Below, piece by piece: positions 34,234-41,733 of a stretch of DNA of 58,449 bases. The notes below the pieces were generated by a model. That model did not search any database and was not told the origin of the DNA. It worked only from the letters and a program-made list of their open reading frames with translations. The stretch is from positions 1 to 58,449 of the forward strand of contig JAFTAP010000076.1 in NCBI GenBank assembly GCA_017455525.1, written 5' to 3'. Position 1 is the stretch's first letter. Every line of letters starts with the position of its first letter. The DNA comes from Lachnospiraceae bacterium (lineage in GTDB: Bacteria > Bacillota > Clostridia > Lachnospirales > Lachnospiraceae). The translations under genes were made by a program, and so were the position numbers.

Positions 34234-34905
34234 TCATAAAAAATACAACAATGCATTTACGATCGCCGCGGCTACCGGGCTCCCGCCCTTGTTTCCTTCA
34301 TTTATTATATAAGGTATATCCGTCTTCATGATAAGCTCTTTAGAATGGACGACATTTACGAAGCCAACAGGGGCTCCTATAATAAAATCAGGCTTGAAAA
34401 GTCCTTTAGAATATATATCATATAAACTTATCAAAGCTGTCGGAGCGTTGCCTATCGCAAAGATCATGGGTTTTTCAGGGTTCGCCTCATATAAGCTCAT
34501 CGCCTTTTCCATCGCCACATAAGCTCTAGTAAGCCCTCTTTCTTGTGCCTCCTTCGCCACATCCTCATCCGCCATGAAGCAGTGTACCTGTCCGCCGTGG
34601 CTTTCAAGCTTTTTTTTATTTATCCCCGCAAGCGCCATATTGGTATCAGTAACTATATCGGCGCCCTCACATAATAGTTTTTTTATTATATCAATCGCAT
34701 TGTCAGAAAACCGCAAGGTCCTTGCATAGTCAAAATCCGCCGTCGTATGTATGCAGCGATAAACTATACTGCGGCAGAGCTCCCTTTCCTCATCTGATGC
34801 CGTATCATACTGAGAAGGCACAGATATGCTCCGTGCCTTCAGTTCTTCCTCTATTATCTCGAAGCTCCTTCGCTCGATTTCCTCAGGTCTGATATTTTCT
34901 ATCAT
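34234..34905 (-). CDS. cbiC: Precorrin-8X/cobalt-precorrin-8 methylmutase
   Basis: A 223-residue CbiC/CobH, moving a methyl group from C11 to C12 of the corrin ring to give cobyrinate in cobalamin synthesis. Diagnostic stretches are RSFEIIEEEL near the start, VYRCIHTTADFDYARTLRFS with the catalytic His, DTNMALAGI, and IGNAPTAL followed by GAPVGFVNVVHSK. The length is standard. It overlaps the phosphoglycerate mutase gene by 4 bases, yet no other cobalamin gene is in the window, so this is an isolated pathway gene. A gap of 102 bases separates it from rmlB. Confidence 0.95.
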   Translation of the reverse strand: MIENIRPEEIERRSFEIIEEELKARSISVPSQYDTASDEERELCRSIVYRCIHTTADFDYARTLRFSDNAIDIIKKLLCEGADIVTDTNMALAGINKKKLESHGGQVHCFMADEDVAKEAQERGLTRAYVAMEKAMSLYEANPEKPMIFAIGNAPTALISLYDIYSKGLFKPDFIIGAPVGFVNVVHSKELIMKTDIPYIINEGNKGGSPVAAAIVNALLYFL

Positions 34906-36494
34906 TTCTTAATAAGCAGTGACTCTCCCGTCATCTCTTTTGGCTGGGGCATTTCCATTATCTGTAAGAGCGTCGGCGCTATGTCGCAGAGCTTGCCACC
35001 CTCACGCAGGGTATATGCCGGATCATAATTATATAGAATGAACGGAACAGGATTAGTCGTATGCGCCGTATGAGGCTCACCGGTCTCATAGTTTATCATC
35101 TGCTCTGCGTTTCCGTGATCTGCACAGATAAATAGGACTCCGTTCATCTGCTTCACGGCATCCACTGCGGCGCCTACGCACTGGTCTATCCTCTCGACAG
35201 CCTTTATCGCAGCCTCAAGCACTCCCGTATGCCCTACCATGTCAGGATTTGCGAAGTTGATTATTATCACATCATACTTTCCCGAAGTGATCGCTGCATC
35301 AAGCTTCTCCGATACCTCAGGCGCACTCATCTCAGGCTGCAGATCGTAGGTCGCCACAGCAGGAGAATTAACAAGCGTCCTGTCCTCGCCCTCGTTCGGC
35401 TCCTCTATGCCGCCGTTGAAGAAAAACGTCACGTGAGCGTATTTCTCTGTCTCAGCTATGCGAAGCTGCTTAAGCCCGTTCTTTGCAAGATACTCTCCGA
35501 GCGTATTAACTATCTCTTCCTTCTTGAAAGCGACGTACTTATTCGGGATAGTCTCGTCATAATCCTTGAAGCACACATAGGTCAAAGGCATGAAACCGTT
35601 TGCTCTTTTAAGATATGCTATGGTCTTAGTATCCGAAGGATCTCCGCCCTGGGCTTTGATATCATCATCAGAGAAGCAGAATGCCTTCGTTATCTCCCTC
35701 GCCCTGTCGGGGCGGAAGTTGAAGAATATGATGGAATCATCCGGCTTCACGACCGACACCGGCGATCCGTCCTCATTCGTTATCACGGTAGGCAGGACGA
35801 ACTCGTCCGTCACGTCCTTATCATAGGAATCCTGCATAGCCTGTATCGGATCTGTGGCCTTCACGCCCTCACCGAGTACCAGAGAATCATACGCCTTCTG
35901 TATGCGATCCCAGTTATTGTCCCTGTCCATCGCATAGTAACGGCCTGAAAGAGACGCAACCTTTCCTACGCCTATCTCCTTAGTCTTGTCGATAAGCTCC
36001 TGTAAATAATCCTTACCCGATGCCGGAGGCGTATCCCTTCCGTCAAAGAAAGGATGCAGATACACGTCCTCAAAGTTCTCCCTCTTGCAAAGCTCTAATA
36101 ATCCATACAGATGGGTATTGTGACTATGCACTCCGCCGTCAGAGAGCAGTCCCCAGATATGAAGGTCTGATTTATGCTCCTTACAATTATTTATAGCCCT
36201 CAGAAGCTCCTCGTTCTTGAAGAAGGTGCCCTCCTCTATATATTTCGTGATAAGTGTAAGATCCTGATAAATGATGCGTCCGGAGCCAATATTCATATGC
36301 CCCACCTCGGAGTTACCCATCTGCCCGTCGGGAAGCCCGACCGCAAGCCCCGAGGCATAACCCTTCTGGAAGGGACACTCCGCCATAAGCTTATCCATCA
36401 CCGGCGTCTTAGCCATATACACGGCGTTCGCTTCATGGTTATCCGACAAGCCGTATCCGTCAAGCACCATCATCACTACAGGTTTCTGTCTCAT
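34902..36494 (-). CDS. gpmI: 2,3-bisphosphoglycerate-independent phosphoglycerate mutase
   Basis: A 530-residue iPGM, interconverting 3- and 2-phosphoglycerate in glycolysis with two Mn2+ ions. The alkaline-phosphatase-like N-terminus is MMVLDGYGLSDNHEANAV, the phosphorylated Ser is in QMGNSEVGHMNIGSGR, and HFFDGRDTPP-like PFFDGRDTPPAS and ICADHGNAEQM are all seen. The length is slightly above the usual 510. GGAGGAAG precedes the ATG. It is the first gene of a transcript with cbiC. Confidence 0.97.
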   Translation of the reverse strand: MRQKPVVMMVLDGYGLSDNHEANAVYMAKTPVMDKLMAECPFQKGYASGLAVGLPDGQMGNSEVGHMNIGSGRIIYQDLTLITKYIEEGTFFKNEELLRAINNCKEHKSDLHIWGLLSDGGVHSHNTHLYGLLELCKRENFEDVYLHPFFDGRDTPPASGKDYLQELIDKTKEIGVGKVASLSGRYYAMDRDNNWDRIQKAYDSLVLGEGVKATDPIQAMQDSYDKDVTDEFVLPTVITNEDGSPVSVVKPDDSIIFFNFRPDRAREITKAFCFSDDDIKAQGGDPSDTKTIAYLKRANGFMPLTYVCFKDYDETIPNKYVAFKKEEIVNTLGEYLAKNGLKQLRIAETEKYAHVTFFFNGGIEEPNEGEDRTLVNSPAVATYDLQPEMSAPEVSEKLDAAITSGKYDVIIINFANPDMVGHTGVLEAAIKAVERIDQCVGAAVDAVKQMNGVLFICADHGNAEQMINYETGEPHTAHTTNPVPFILYNYDPAYTLREGGKLCDIAPTLLQIMEMPQPKEMTGESLLIKK

Positions 36495-36535
36495 AATCTT
36501 CCTCCAAATTTATTATTTTACATCAGTTCACTCCG

Positions 36536-36718
36536 TCACGCCGTGACGAACTTTTTTATGCCATCATCATATCGGAATCCCGCTGCTTCAAGCTTATCCT
36601 GTATCTCCTTTGCATCAAAGCCCTCGCTCACAGCCATATCATAAAGATCCTCATACTTATCCCTAAGCCCCATATTTACATAGCTCATAAGCATATTAGC
36701 ATCCCCGGGCAGTGCCAC
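36536..36718 (-). CDS. DUF4250 protein
   Basis: A 60-residue protein of the DUF4250 family, a small helical protein widespread in Clostridia with no known function. The typical features are the start MALPGDANMLMSYVNMGLRD, a Tyr/Asp-rich middle and a final hydrophobic stretch with YDDGIKKF. The start is GTG (36716-36718), supported by AGGAGGAGAG upstream. It lies between gpmI and the flagellin terminator and may have its own promoter in the 190-base gap upstream; the rest of that gap shows only a terminator hairpin. Confidence 0.88.
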   Translation of the reverse strand: MALPGDANMLMSYVNMGLRDKYEDLYDMAVSEGFDAKEIQDKLEAAGFRYDDGIKKFVTA

Positions 36719-36841
36719 CTCTCTCCTCCTATATCATGCGATACTTGTAGCAACGCTTATGATAACATAATTCTAAGCACATGTGAAACCCACTTTATGC
36801 ATATACAACTGTATCATAGAAACTTATCAGTCATAAAAAGA

Positions 36842-36870
36842 GGCTTTCGGATTCATATTCTCCGAAAGCC
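36842..36870 (-). terminator. Rho-independent terminator of the flagellin gene
   Basis: Perfect 10-base stem (GGCTTTCGGA and TCCGAAAGCC) with a 9-base loop. On the minus strand it is followed by CTCTTTTTA, a good terminator tail. Confidence 0.88.
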
Positions 36871-36908
36871 CCGTATCCTATCGTAGTACTTAGGCTTAAA
36901 CAAATATA

Positions 36909-37736
36909 TCAGTGAAGCTGTATATTCTGTAATGCGCCTGCCTGTGCCTGACGATCCTCTCTCTGCCTCTGAGCCGTCTGCTGCTGCGTCTTCTGAAGAA
37001 GCTGCGCCTGCCTGAGCTTCGTGGACTCCTTAGCCATGTCCGTGTCCCTGATCCTTGAATATGAAGCCGTCGTGTTCTCGCTTACGTTGCTGAGATTCCT
37101 TGACGTGGACTCCATCCTGTTGTACTGAGCTCCAAGGTTAGCCCTCTGGCTTGAAAGGCTCTCAAGCGCATCCGAGATAGGCTTAAGCGCCGCCCTTGAT
37201 CCCTCGGCTGTCGAGAGATTTATGCTGCCAAGCCCAAGTGTATCGGTGCTCATGGTCTTCATGCTGACAGCGATCTTATTGCCGGACGAGCCCTCAGCTC
37301 CTGCCTGGATATTAGTGTCGCCATTCTCCAAAACCTTGGTCTCATTGAAAGTCGTGCTGCCGGAAACTCTGTTGATGTCCTGCATGAGCTGGTCTGCCTC
37401 TGCAGTGATGGCGCTGCGGTCATCATCAGAGAGCGTGCCGTTAGAACCCTTGATGGCAAGCTCATTGAGCCTCTGAACCATGTCTCCGACCTCGTTCATA
37501 GCACCGTCTGCCACGTTTGTCATAGACATGCCGTCGCTGACGTTGTCTATTGCCTTATTCATGCCCTCGATCTGCTTCATCATCTTTTCAGAGATCGCAA
37601 GCCCTGCGGCATCATCGCCGCCGTTATTGATCTTATATCCGGATGAGAGCTTCTGCATGCTCTTCTGCTGAACTCTCTGGGTATTCTGCTGCATCCTTGC
37701 GTTATTGAGACCGCTTACATCGTTTCCTATCCTCAT
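36909..37736 (-). CDS. Flagellin, short and divergent at the C-terminus
   Basis: A 275-residue flagellin. The N-terminal D0/D1 region is standard (MRIGNDVSGLNNARMQQN, KLSSGYKINNGGDDAAGLAISEKM), with the usual NQLA-like LNELAIKGSNGTLSDDDR. The central domain is very short. The D1 C-terminal helix is kept (RANLGAQYNRMESTSRNLS and NTTASYSRIRDTDMAKES), but the last 30 residues are Gln/Arg-rich (LLQKTQQQTAQRQREDRQ) rather than the usual Ala/Leu helix ending in a LAQAN-like motif. The ribosome site GGAGTC precedes the ATG. No sigma-28 promoter is seen upstream, which is unusual for the main filament gene; it may be a minor flagellin. Confidence 0.9.
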   Translation of the reverse strand: MRIGNDVSGLNNARMQQNTQRVQQKSMQKLSSGYKINNGGDDAAGLAISEKMMKQIEGMNKAIDNVSDGMSMTNVADGAMNEVGDMVQRLNELAIKGSNGTLSDDDRSAITAEADQLMQDINRVSGSTTFNETKVLENGDTNIQAGAEGSSGNKIAVSMKTMSTDTLGLGSINLSTAEGSRAALKPISDALESLSSQRANLGAQYNRMESTSRNLSNVSENTTASYSRIRDTDMAKESTKLRQAQLLQKTQQQTAQRQREDRQAQAGALQNIQLH

Positions 37737-37743
37737 ATCTGAC

Positions 37744-37780
37744 TCCTTTCATTTATGATGTCAAATTCCAGTTCCAATCC
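37744..37780 (-). promoter_or_regulatory. CsrA-binding-like GGA cluster in the flagellin leader
   Basis: On the minus strand the flagellin mRNA leader has four GGA motifs, at 37778-37780, 37773-37775, 37767-37769 and in the ribosome site at 37744-37746. CsrA binds GGA motifs and in B. subtilis blocks translation of flagellin, relieved by FliW. csrA and fliW are both in this cluster. The binding is inferred. Confidence 0.5.
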
Positions 37781-37829
37781 ATATCACGGAAACTCGCCGT
37801 TCACTATGTTCTGTAAACCGACTACTTTA

Positions 37830-37858
37830 ATAATAACATAGAATATCTGTGTTGAAAA
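37830..37858 (-). promoter_or_regulatory. Possible sigma-A promoter of the flagellin gene
   Basis: On the minus strand TATTAT (37830-37835) has TTTTCA 17 bases upstream (37853-37858). The match is only fair, but no better sigma-28 match was found in the 179-base gap. Confidence 0.35.
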
Positions 37859-37880
37859 GCTTTTTTACAAGCAAAAAACC

Positions 37881-37898
37881 GTACAAAATCAAGTACAA
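37881..37898 (-). repeat. Direct repeat GTACAA-N6-GTACAA upstream of flagellin
   Basis: Two copies of GTACAA 12 bases apart (37881-37886 and 37893-37898) sit about 22 bases upstream of the candidate flagellin -35. The same layout occurs at 48860-48877, upstream of flgM. Confidence 0.5.
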
Positions 37899-37915
37899 TC
37901 CAAGCTAAATCCCGC

Positions 37916-38392
37916 CTATTTCTTGTTGTCAAGAAACATTGAGTCTATCTTATTCATCCGTCTCATGTTAACGGCATAGACATTCGCCGCCTTGACGGAG
38001 CCGCGGCTTTCCTTCAGATTCTGCCTTCGCTTTTTCATGAAATTCTCGAAATTCACCTTTGAACGGGCCTCAATCGCCTCGACCTCGGCGATCTTCTCCG
38101 TGATCTTGCGGATAAGCTCCTGCAGGGTGCGTATCTCTTCCTTGTGAGCGTCCTTTTTCTCTATGAACTCATCACGGACCTTCGCATAGAGAGCCTCGAA
38201 GCCGTCATCCAGCCTGTCAAGCTCCGCAACAAGAGCACCCTTTGCGGTTATATTCGCATTGAGTGCTCCCATATCAGGCTTCTCGCCTGTCATTATCTCT
38301 TCCTGTTCCTTGTCCAGTTCGATCGCCCGATTAAGAAGCTCCAGCTTCTTCTCCTGACTCTCGATCATCATCGTCATGTATGCATCTGACAT
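37916..38392 (-). CDS. Coiled-coil flagellar protein, possible export chaperone
   Basis: A 158-residue protein predicted to be almost fully alpha-helical and coiled coil, with two long charged helices (LELLNRAIELDKEQEEIM and DAHKEEIRTLQELIRKI) and a basic C-terminus ending in MNKIDSMFLDNKK. I cannot place it in a named family. Size and helical makeup recall FliT/FlgN-type export chaperones. It lies between fliS and the flagellin gene on the same strand, and ends in its own gap, which supports a flagellar role. GGAGG precedes the ATG. Confidence 0.75.
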   Translation of the reverse strand: MSDAYMTMMIESQEKKLELLNRAIELDKEQEEIMTGEKPDMGALNANITAKGALVAELDRLDDGFEALYAKVRDEFIEKKDAHKEEIRTLQELIRKITEKIAEVEAIEARSKVNFENFMKKRRQNLKESRGSVKAANVYAVNMRRMNKIDSMFLDNKK

Positions 38393-38437
38393 ATATGCCT
38401 CCCAATATTCAGGAAGTCACGGTATTGCTTCTCTGCC

Positions 38438-38535
38438 TTTTGAGTCGGCTAGAGAAACCGCCTCAAAACCCGCTTTGCGGGTACGCTCCTACGGAGTTAG
38501 ACCAATACGGATCCGAAATTTCTGATGAAATTTCG
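38438..38535. repeat. Hairpin array D
   Basis: Inverted repeats TTTTGAG/CTCAAAA (38438-38468), AACCCGC/GCGGGT (38467-38482), mini-hairpin TCC-TAC-GGA (38487-38495) and CGAAATTTC/GAAATTTCG (38514-38535) fill most of the 147-base gap. The last lies immediately next to the fliS stop codon at 38540-38542 and on the minus strand is followed by GTATTGG, matching array C. Confidence 0.85.
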
Positions 38536-38539
38536 TCTC

Positions 38540-38941
38540 CTAGGCCTGTGCTGCCTCCGGCATTGAGTACTGTCCGGTCTGCTTCATGACTTCCTTCCAT
38601 GTATCCCTGAGGCTTCTCATGTGAGTGATGCACTCGCCTAAGATCTCCGTATCCTTGGCTACGTTCGCCTCATGAAGCCTTCTTAATACATAATCATATA
38701 TGTTATCGAAGTCTTTTGCAACCTCGTACTTGTGGTCAAGAGTCATCTGGAACTCGCCTATGATGCGCTCCGCCTTGCGGATATTCTGGTTAGCTGCCGG
38801 ATAATCCTTTGCATTTATAGCCATGACAGCCATGTTGCAGAACTTTATGCATCCGTCATAGAGCATTAAAGTGAGCTCTGCGGGAGATGCTGTCAATATC
38901 TTGCTGTTCTTATACTGCTGAAATGCTATTGTTGCCTTCAT
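38540..38941 (-). CDS. fliS: Flagellar export chaperone FliS
   Basis: A 133-residue FliS, the cytoplasmic chaperone that binds the C-terminus of flagellin and prevents early assembly. The four-helix bundle core and the family stretch SPAELTLMLYDGCIKFCNMA near residue 20, followed by NQNIRKAERIIGEFQMTLD, are clear. The divergent C-terminus of the local flagellin raises the question whether it is the true client. It is preceded by a 166-base gap after fliD containing a hairpin and a partial sigma-28-like -10 (GCCGATAT). GGAGG lies ahead of the ATG. Confidence 0.94.
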   Translation of the reverse strand: MKATIAFQQYKNSKILTASPAELTLMLYDGCIKFCNMAVMAINAKDYPAANQNIRKAERIIGEFQMTLDHKYEVAKDFDNIYDYVLRRLHEANVAKDTEILGECITHMRSLRDTWKEVMKQTGQYSMPEAAQA

Positions 38942-39004
38942 GATCGTATCCTCCAGTGTGTTAACTAAGTGTTTAATAATTTTTACACTCTATATATCGG
39001 CCGA

Positions 39005-39025
39005 GGGGTTCAGATCCTGAACCCC
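39005..39025 (-). terminator. Hairpin between fliD and fliS
   Basis: A perfect 9-base stem (GGGGTTCAG and CTGAACCCC) with a 3-base loop. It could attenuate read-through from fliD, but there is no T-run on the minus strand. GCCGATAT nearby (38994-39001) is a partial sigma-28 -10 without a matching -35. Confidence 0.5.
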
Positions 39026-39107
39026 CCGAATGTAAAAAATATTAAAAATTCAGAGACAATGAAAGTCATATATATACTTGTCTCTGAACACACTTAGCCA
39101 AGCTTTA

Positions 39108-40856
39108 TCAGCCTGTGCCAAAGAGCCCTGCTAAAGCGTCGGACTTGGAGTTGACCTTAGCCATAGCCTTCTCCATAGCTGCGAACTTGTCGTACCACTT
39201 ATCCTCGTAGTCGGAGAGATAGTCCTCTTCCTCCTTGAGTTCCTTGGTCAGCTTGTCGTAGTCCGACTGAAGCTGCTTATCATCATAGAGCTTCTGGAAG
39301 GATCTGGTTCCCTCTACTCTCGTCATCTGCTTGCCAAGGCTTTCATATACGCCTTGAGCGAGCTGATTGAAGAATTCCGTCACATCCTCGAGGTTATTGC
39401 TAAGTGCTTCCTTCAGCTTATCCGAGTTGCCCTTCGTCTTCTCATCATCAGAGTCACCGTCTATATGGTAAGCCCCTCTCTCATTTTCATCCGCCTCAAA
39501 GTACGAAAGCGTATTTATCCCAAAAGTACTTAGAGAATAAGTGTTCTCTCCAATAGTAAACTGCTTGGACATACCGTCTTTAAGAGTATTTATGACTGTC
39601 CTCAGATTATCATCCCTACGGAGCAGGGCATCCTTTATCTTCTGCTCCCACTCCTTTATCTCATCCTCGGACATCGCATCCTTCTCATCTTCCGTAAGAG
39701 GCTCATAGTCCTTGTCGGAATCGGCATTGAAGAGCTTGTCCATCTCGTTAATGATCTCATTGTACTTCTTAAAGAATTCCTTTATCGAATTATAGACAGT
39801 GTCTATATCATTCGATACGGTCAGAGTCGTAGCTTTATAATTGCCGCTTTCGTCTTTCTCTGACTCACTAGTAGCAGTAATATTAAGCCCGTTGATTGAG
39901 AAAGTGTTGTTGCTGTTGGTATACCGCGCCCCATTCAGCTCTATTACAGCATCCTGCGCATTGATAAAGCTTCCTCCGTTGGGATTATCCGAAGTTGCCT
40001 TTGTAGCGGTAGTAAGACCAAGAACCTCCAGCCAGTTGCCGCTGTTAGCCTTTGCATTCTTAATCTCGCCTTCCGCTTCCTCATCAGTGCCAAGAGCATT
40101 TAATCCGCCGATGGTTTTGATCTCAAACTGTCCCTCTGACCCCTCCTTCAGCGAAGAAAGATAAAATCTCCCCGTACCCTCATCAAAACTCGCTTTAAGT
40201 CCTGCTTTAGCAAAGGCAGCGGCTACATCTTTCATGTGCATATCCGCTTTAAGCTCTACCTCTTTGAACTCGGAGTCACCATCTGCCCGTACCGAAAACT
40301 TCTGGGACTCGCCGCCCCACATTGCCTCAAGTTCATCATAGGCATCAGCTCTTACGACGGTTCCGATCTTATTATTGTCCATGATCCCGCCGTCATCTAT
40401 TCTCGTGAACTCACCTGCCTTTGTCCTGCGATCCATCTCATCGTTAATCTTCTTTTGCAGGATCTGTCCTAAAGAAGTTTGTTCTTCCGCAGTATACTTT
40501 ACATCCTCAAGCTTTGCTCCTGTAATGTACGCCTGCTTCGCAAGCTGCCTTACAACTAGCTGCTGGCTACCGCTAACTGCCTTTGTATCCGCACTCACCG
40601 TAGCCACATTGCTGTCGGATATGCTTGCTTTTTTAGCTGTAAAGGTTCCCTGCAATCTTAAATTACCGAACTGCTCGTTGTAGAGGCTATAGAGCTTCGA
40701 GTTAAGCGAAGACCATGCGTCCTGCTTCCAGCTGAGCTTGGTCTGCTGCTTCTTTAATTTCTCCTTCTTAGAACTCTTCGCCGTCACAAGCTGCTCGACT
40801 ATGGACTGCGTGTCCATGCCGGAGTTGATACCGGTCATCCTCAATCTGTTAGACAT
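39108..40856 (-). CDS. fliD: Flagellar filament capping protein FliD
   Basis: A 582-residue FliD (HAP2), which caps the filament and guides flagellin folding. The N-terminus MTGINSGMDTQSIVEQLVTAKSSK is typical, with ten-plus residues of D0 helix. The C-terminal D0 helix contains DKLTKELKEEEDYLSDYEDKWYDKFAAME and ends LAGLFGTG. The length is within the family range. The start is ATG, with AAGGAGTG upstream, 14 bases after flaG, so the two form an operon under the sigma-28 promoter at 41.4 kb. Confidence 0.95.
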   Translation of the reverse strand: MSNRLRMTGINSGMDTQSIVEQLVTAKSSKKEKLKKQQTKLSWKQDAWSSLNSKLYSLYNEQFGNLRLQGTFTAKKASISDSNVATVSADTKAVSGSQQLVVRQLAKQAYITGAKLEDVKYTAEEQTSLGQILQKKINDEMDRRTKAGEFTRIDDGGIMDNNKIGTVVRADAYDELEAMWGGESQKFSVRADGDSEFKEVELKADMHMKDVAAAFAKAGLKASFDEGTGRFYLSSLKEGSEGQFEIKTIGGLNALGTDEEAEGEIKNAKANSGNWLEVLGLTTATKATSDNPNGGSFINAQDAVIELNGARYTNSNNTFSINGLNITATSESEKDESGNYKATTLTVSNDIDTVYNSIKEFFKKYNEIINEMDKLFNADSDKDYEPLTEDEKDAMSEDEIKEWEQKIKDALLRRDDNLRTVINTLKDGMSKQFTIGENTYSLSTFGINTLSYFEADENERGAYHIDGDSDDEKTKGNSDKLKEALSNNLEDVTEFFNQLAQGVYESLGKQMTRVEGTRSFQKLYDDKQLQSDYDKLTKELKEEEDYLSDYEDKWYDKFAAMEKAMAKVNSKSDALAGLFGTG

Positions 40857-40870
40857 AAGCCATCACTCCT

Positions 40871-41308
40871 TTATTTCTTCTCGTCTACGAGTATGCCTGC
40901 CATTTCCCAGACCTTCGCTATCATATCGAGGGTCTTCTCAGGAGGAAGCTCCTTTATTACTTTCTTGGAGTCCTTATCTACTATCTTGATAGTCACCCTG
41001 TTAGTCTTCTCATGTATGCCGAATACTGCCTCCGAGTGAGCTTCCATCTTCTTATTAAGCTCCTCGACTGCGTTCTTGATCTTCTCGTTCTGCTTTGCCT
41101 GATCGCTTGCATTGCTCTGACCCTGACCGCTGTTAGCTCCGTCTTCGGCGGTATTCTGGGTTTCCTTAACCTTGGGCTCGGCCTTGGCAGCTTCCTCTGA
41201 GATCACCATCTTATCGGCAGCGTCAGCCGCCACCTGCTCTACGGGCTTCGCCTGAGGCGTGTTCTGTACCTGATAAGTCATACCGGTATTGATAGGTTCT
41301 ATTGCCAT
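40871..41308 (-). CDS. flaG: FlaG family protein
   Basis: A 145-residue FlaG, linked to filament length control. The first 70 residues are Ala/Glu/Gln-rich and low in complexity. The C-terminal 70 residues form the conserved domain (LNKKMEAHSEAVFGIHEKTNRVTIKIVDKDSKKVIKELPPE). I place the start at ATG 41306-41308 because AAGGAGGT lies 11 bases upstream; a further in-frame Met would only add leader residues. It is the first gene downstream of a near-perfect sigma-28 promoter and is followed by fliD. Confidence 0.92.
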   Translation of the reverse strand: MAIEPINTGMTYQVQNTPQAKPVEQVAADAADKMVISEEAAKAEPKVKETQNTAEDGANSGQGQSNASDQAKQNEKIKNAVEELNKKMEAHSEAVFGIHEKTNRVTIKIVDKDSKKVIKELPPEKTLDMIAKVWEMAGILVDEKK

Positions 41309-41417
41309 GACAGTTTTACCTCCTTGTCTAAACTGATCCGCAACCTCTGTAAATTCCGATGCTCCTTGCGGCTTCATACGCATCACGCAAACCGCCACTT
41401 AGATACATCTATTACAT

Positions 41418-41444
41418 TTATCGGCCATTTTTACAAAAACTTTA
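41418..41444 (-). promoter_or_regulatory. Sigma-28 (FliA) promoter for flaG-fliD
   Basis: On the minus strand TAAAGTTT (41437-41444), 11 bases, then GCCGATAA (41418-41425). This matches the full sigma-28 consensus TAAAGTTT-N11-GCCGATAA at every position. The expected start point is near 41410, about 100 bases before the flaG start. Confidence 0.92.
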
Positions 41445-41471
41445 GCTTTTTTTATAAAATCAGAAAAAAAA

Positions 41472-41495
41472 TCCCCGGAAGATGCCCTCCGGGGA
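41472..41495 (-). terminator. Rho-independent terminator after csrA
   Basis: Stem TCCCCGGA (41472-41479) and TCCGGGGA (41488-41495) with an 8-base loop. On the minus strand it is followed by TTTTTTTT. It closes the flgM-to-csrA transcript. Confidence 0.9.
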
Positions 41496-41511
41496 AAATA
41501 AATACCAAAAA

Positions 41512-41733
41512 TCACTTCTTGAACAGTCCCTTGAGCCCCTCCAGACCCTCCACTGACGTGGCGTTCTGATTGGCGTCCTGTATCTGCATATAAATTTCTT
41601 TCCTGTATATAGGCACTTCCTTAGGAGCGGATATGCCTACCTTCACCTGATCGCCCTTGATGTCAAGGATAGTCACCTCGATATTGTTATTCACGATCAG
41701 GGATTCATTCTTCTTCCTTGATAGTGTGAGCAT
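41512..41733 (-). CDS. csrA: Carbon storage regulator CsrA
   Basis: A 73-residue CsrA, an RNA-binding dimer that blocks translation of target mRNAs. The N-terminus MLTLSRKKNESLIVNN is complete, with VTILDIKGDQVKVGISAPKEVPIYRKEIY. The C-terminal tail is normal. The start overlaps fliW by 1 base, so FliW and CsrA are translationally coupled. FliW binds CsrA and flagellin alternately, tying flagellin synthesis to secretion. Likely targets in this window include the flagellin leader. Confidence 0.97.
   Translation of the reverse strand: MLTLSRKKNESLIVNNNIEVTILDIKGDQVKVGISAPKEVPIYRKEIYMQIQDANQNATSVEGLEGLKGLFKK

Noticed and set aside
37737-37900. Sigma-28 promoter for the flagellin gene
   Set aside because: TAAAGTAG is present near 37830 but no GCCGATAA-like -10 follows at 11 bases; only 1 of 8 positions matches.
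38994-39020. Sigma-28 promoter for fliS
   Set aside because: GCCGATAT is close to the -10 but the sequence 11 bases upstream (TCAGGATC) does not fit the -35 and lies in a hairpin.
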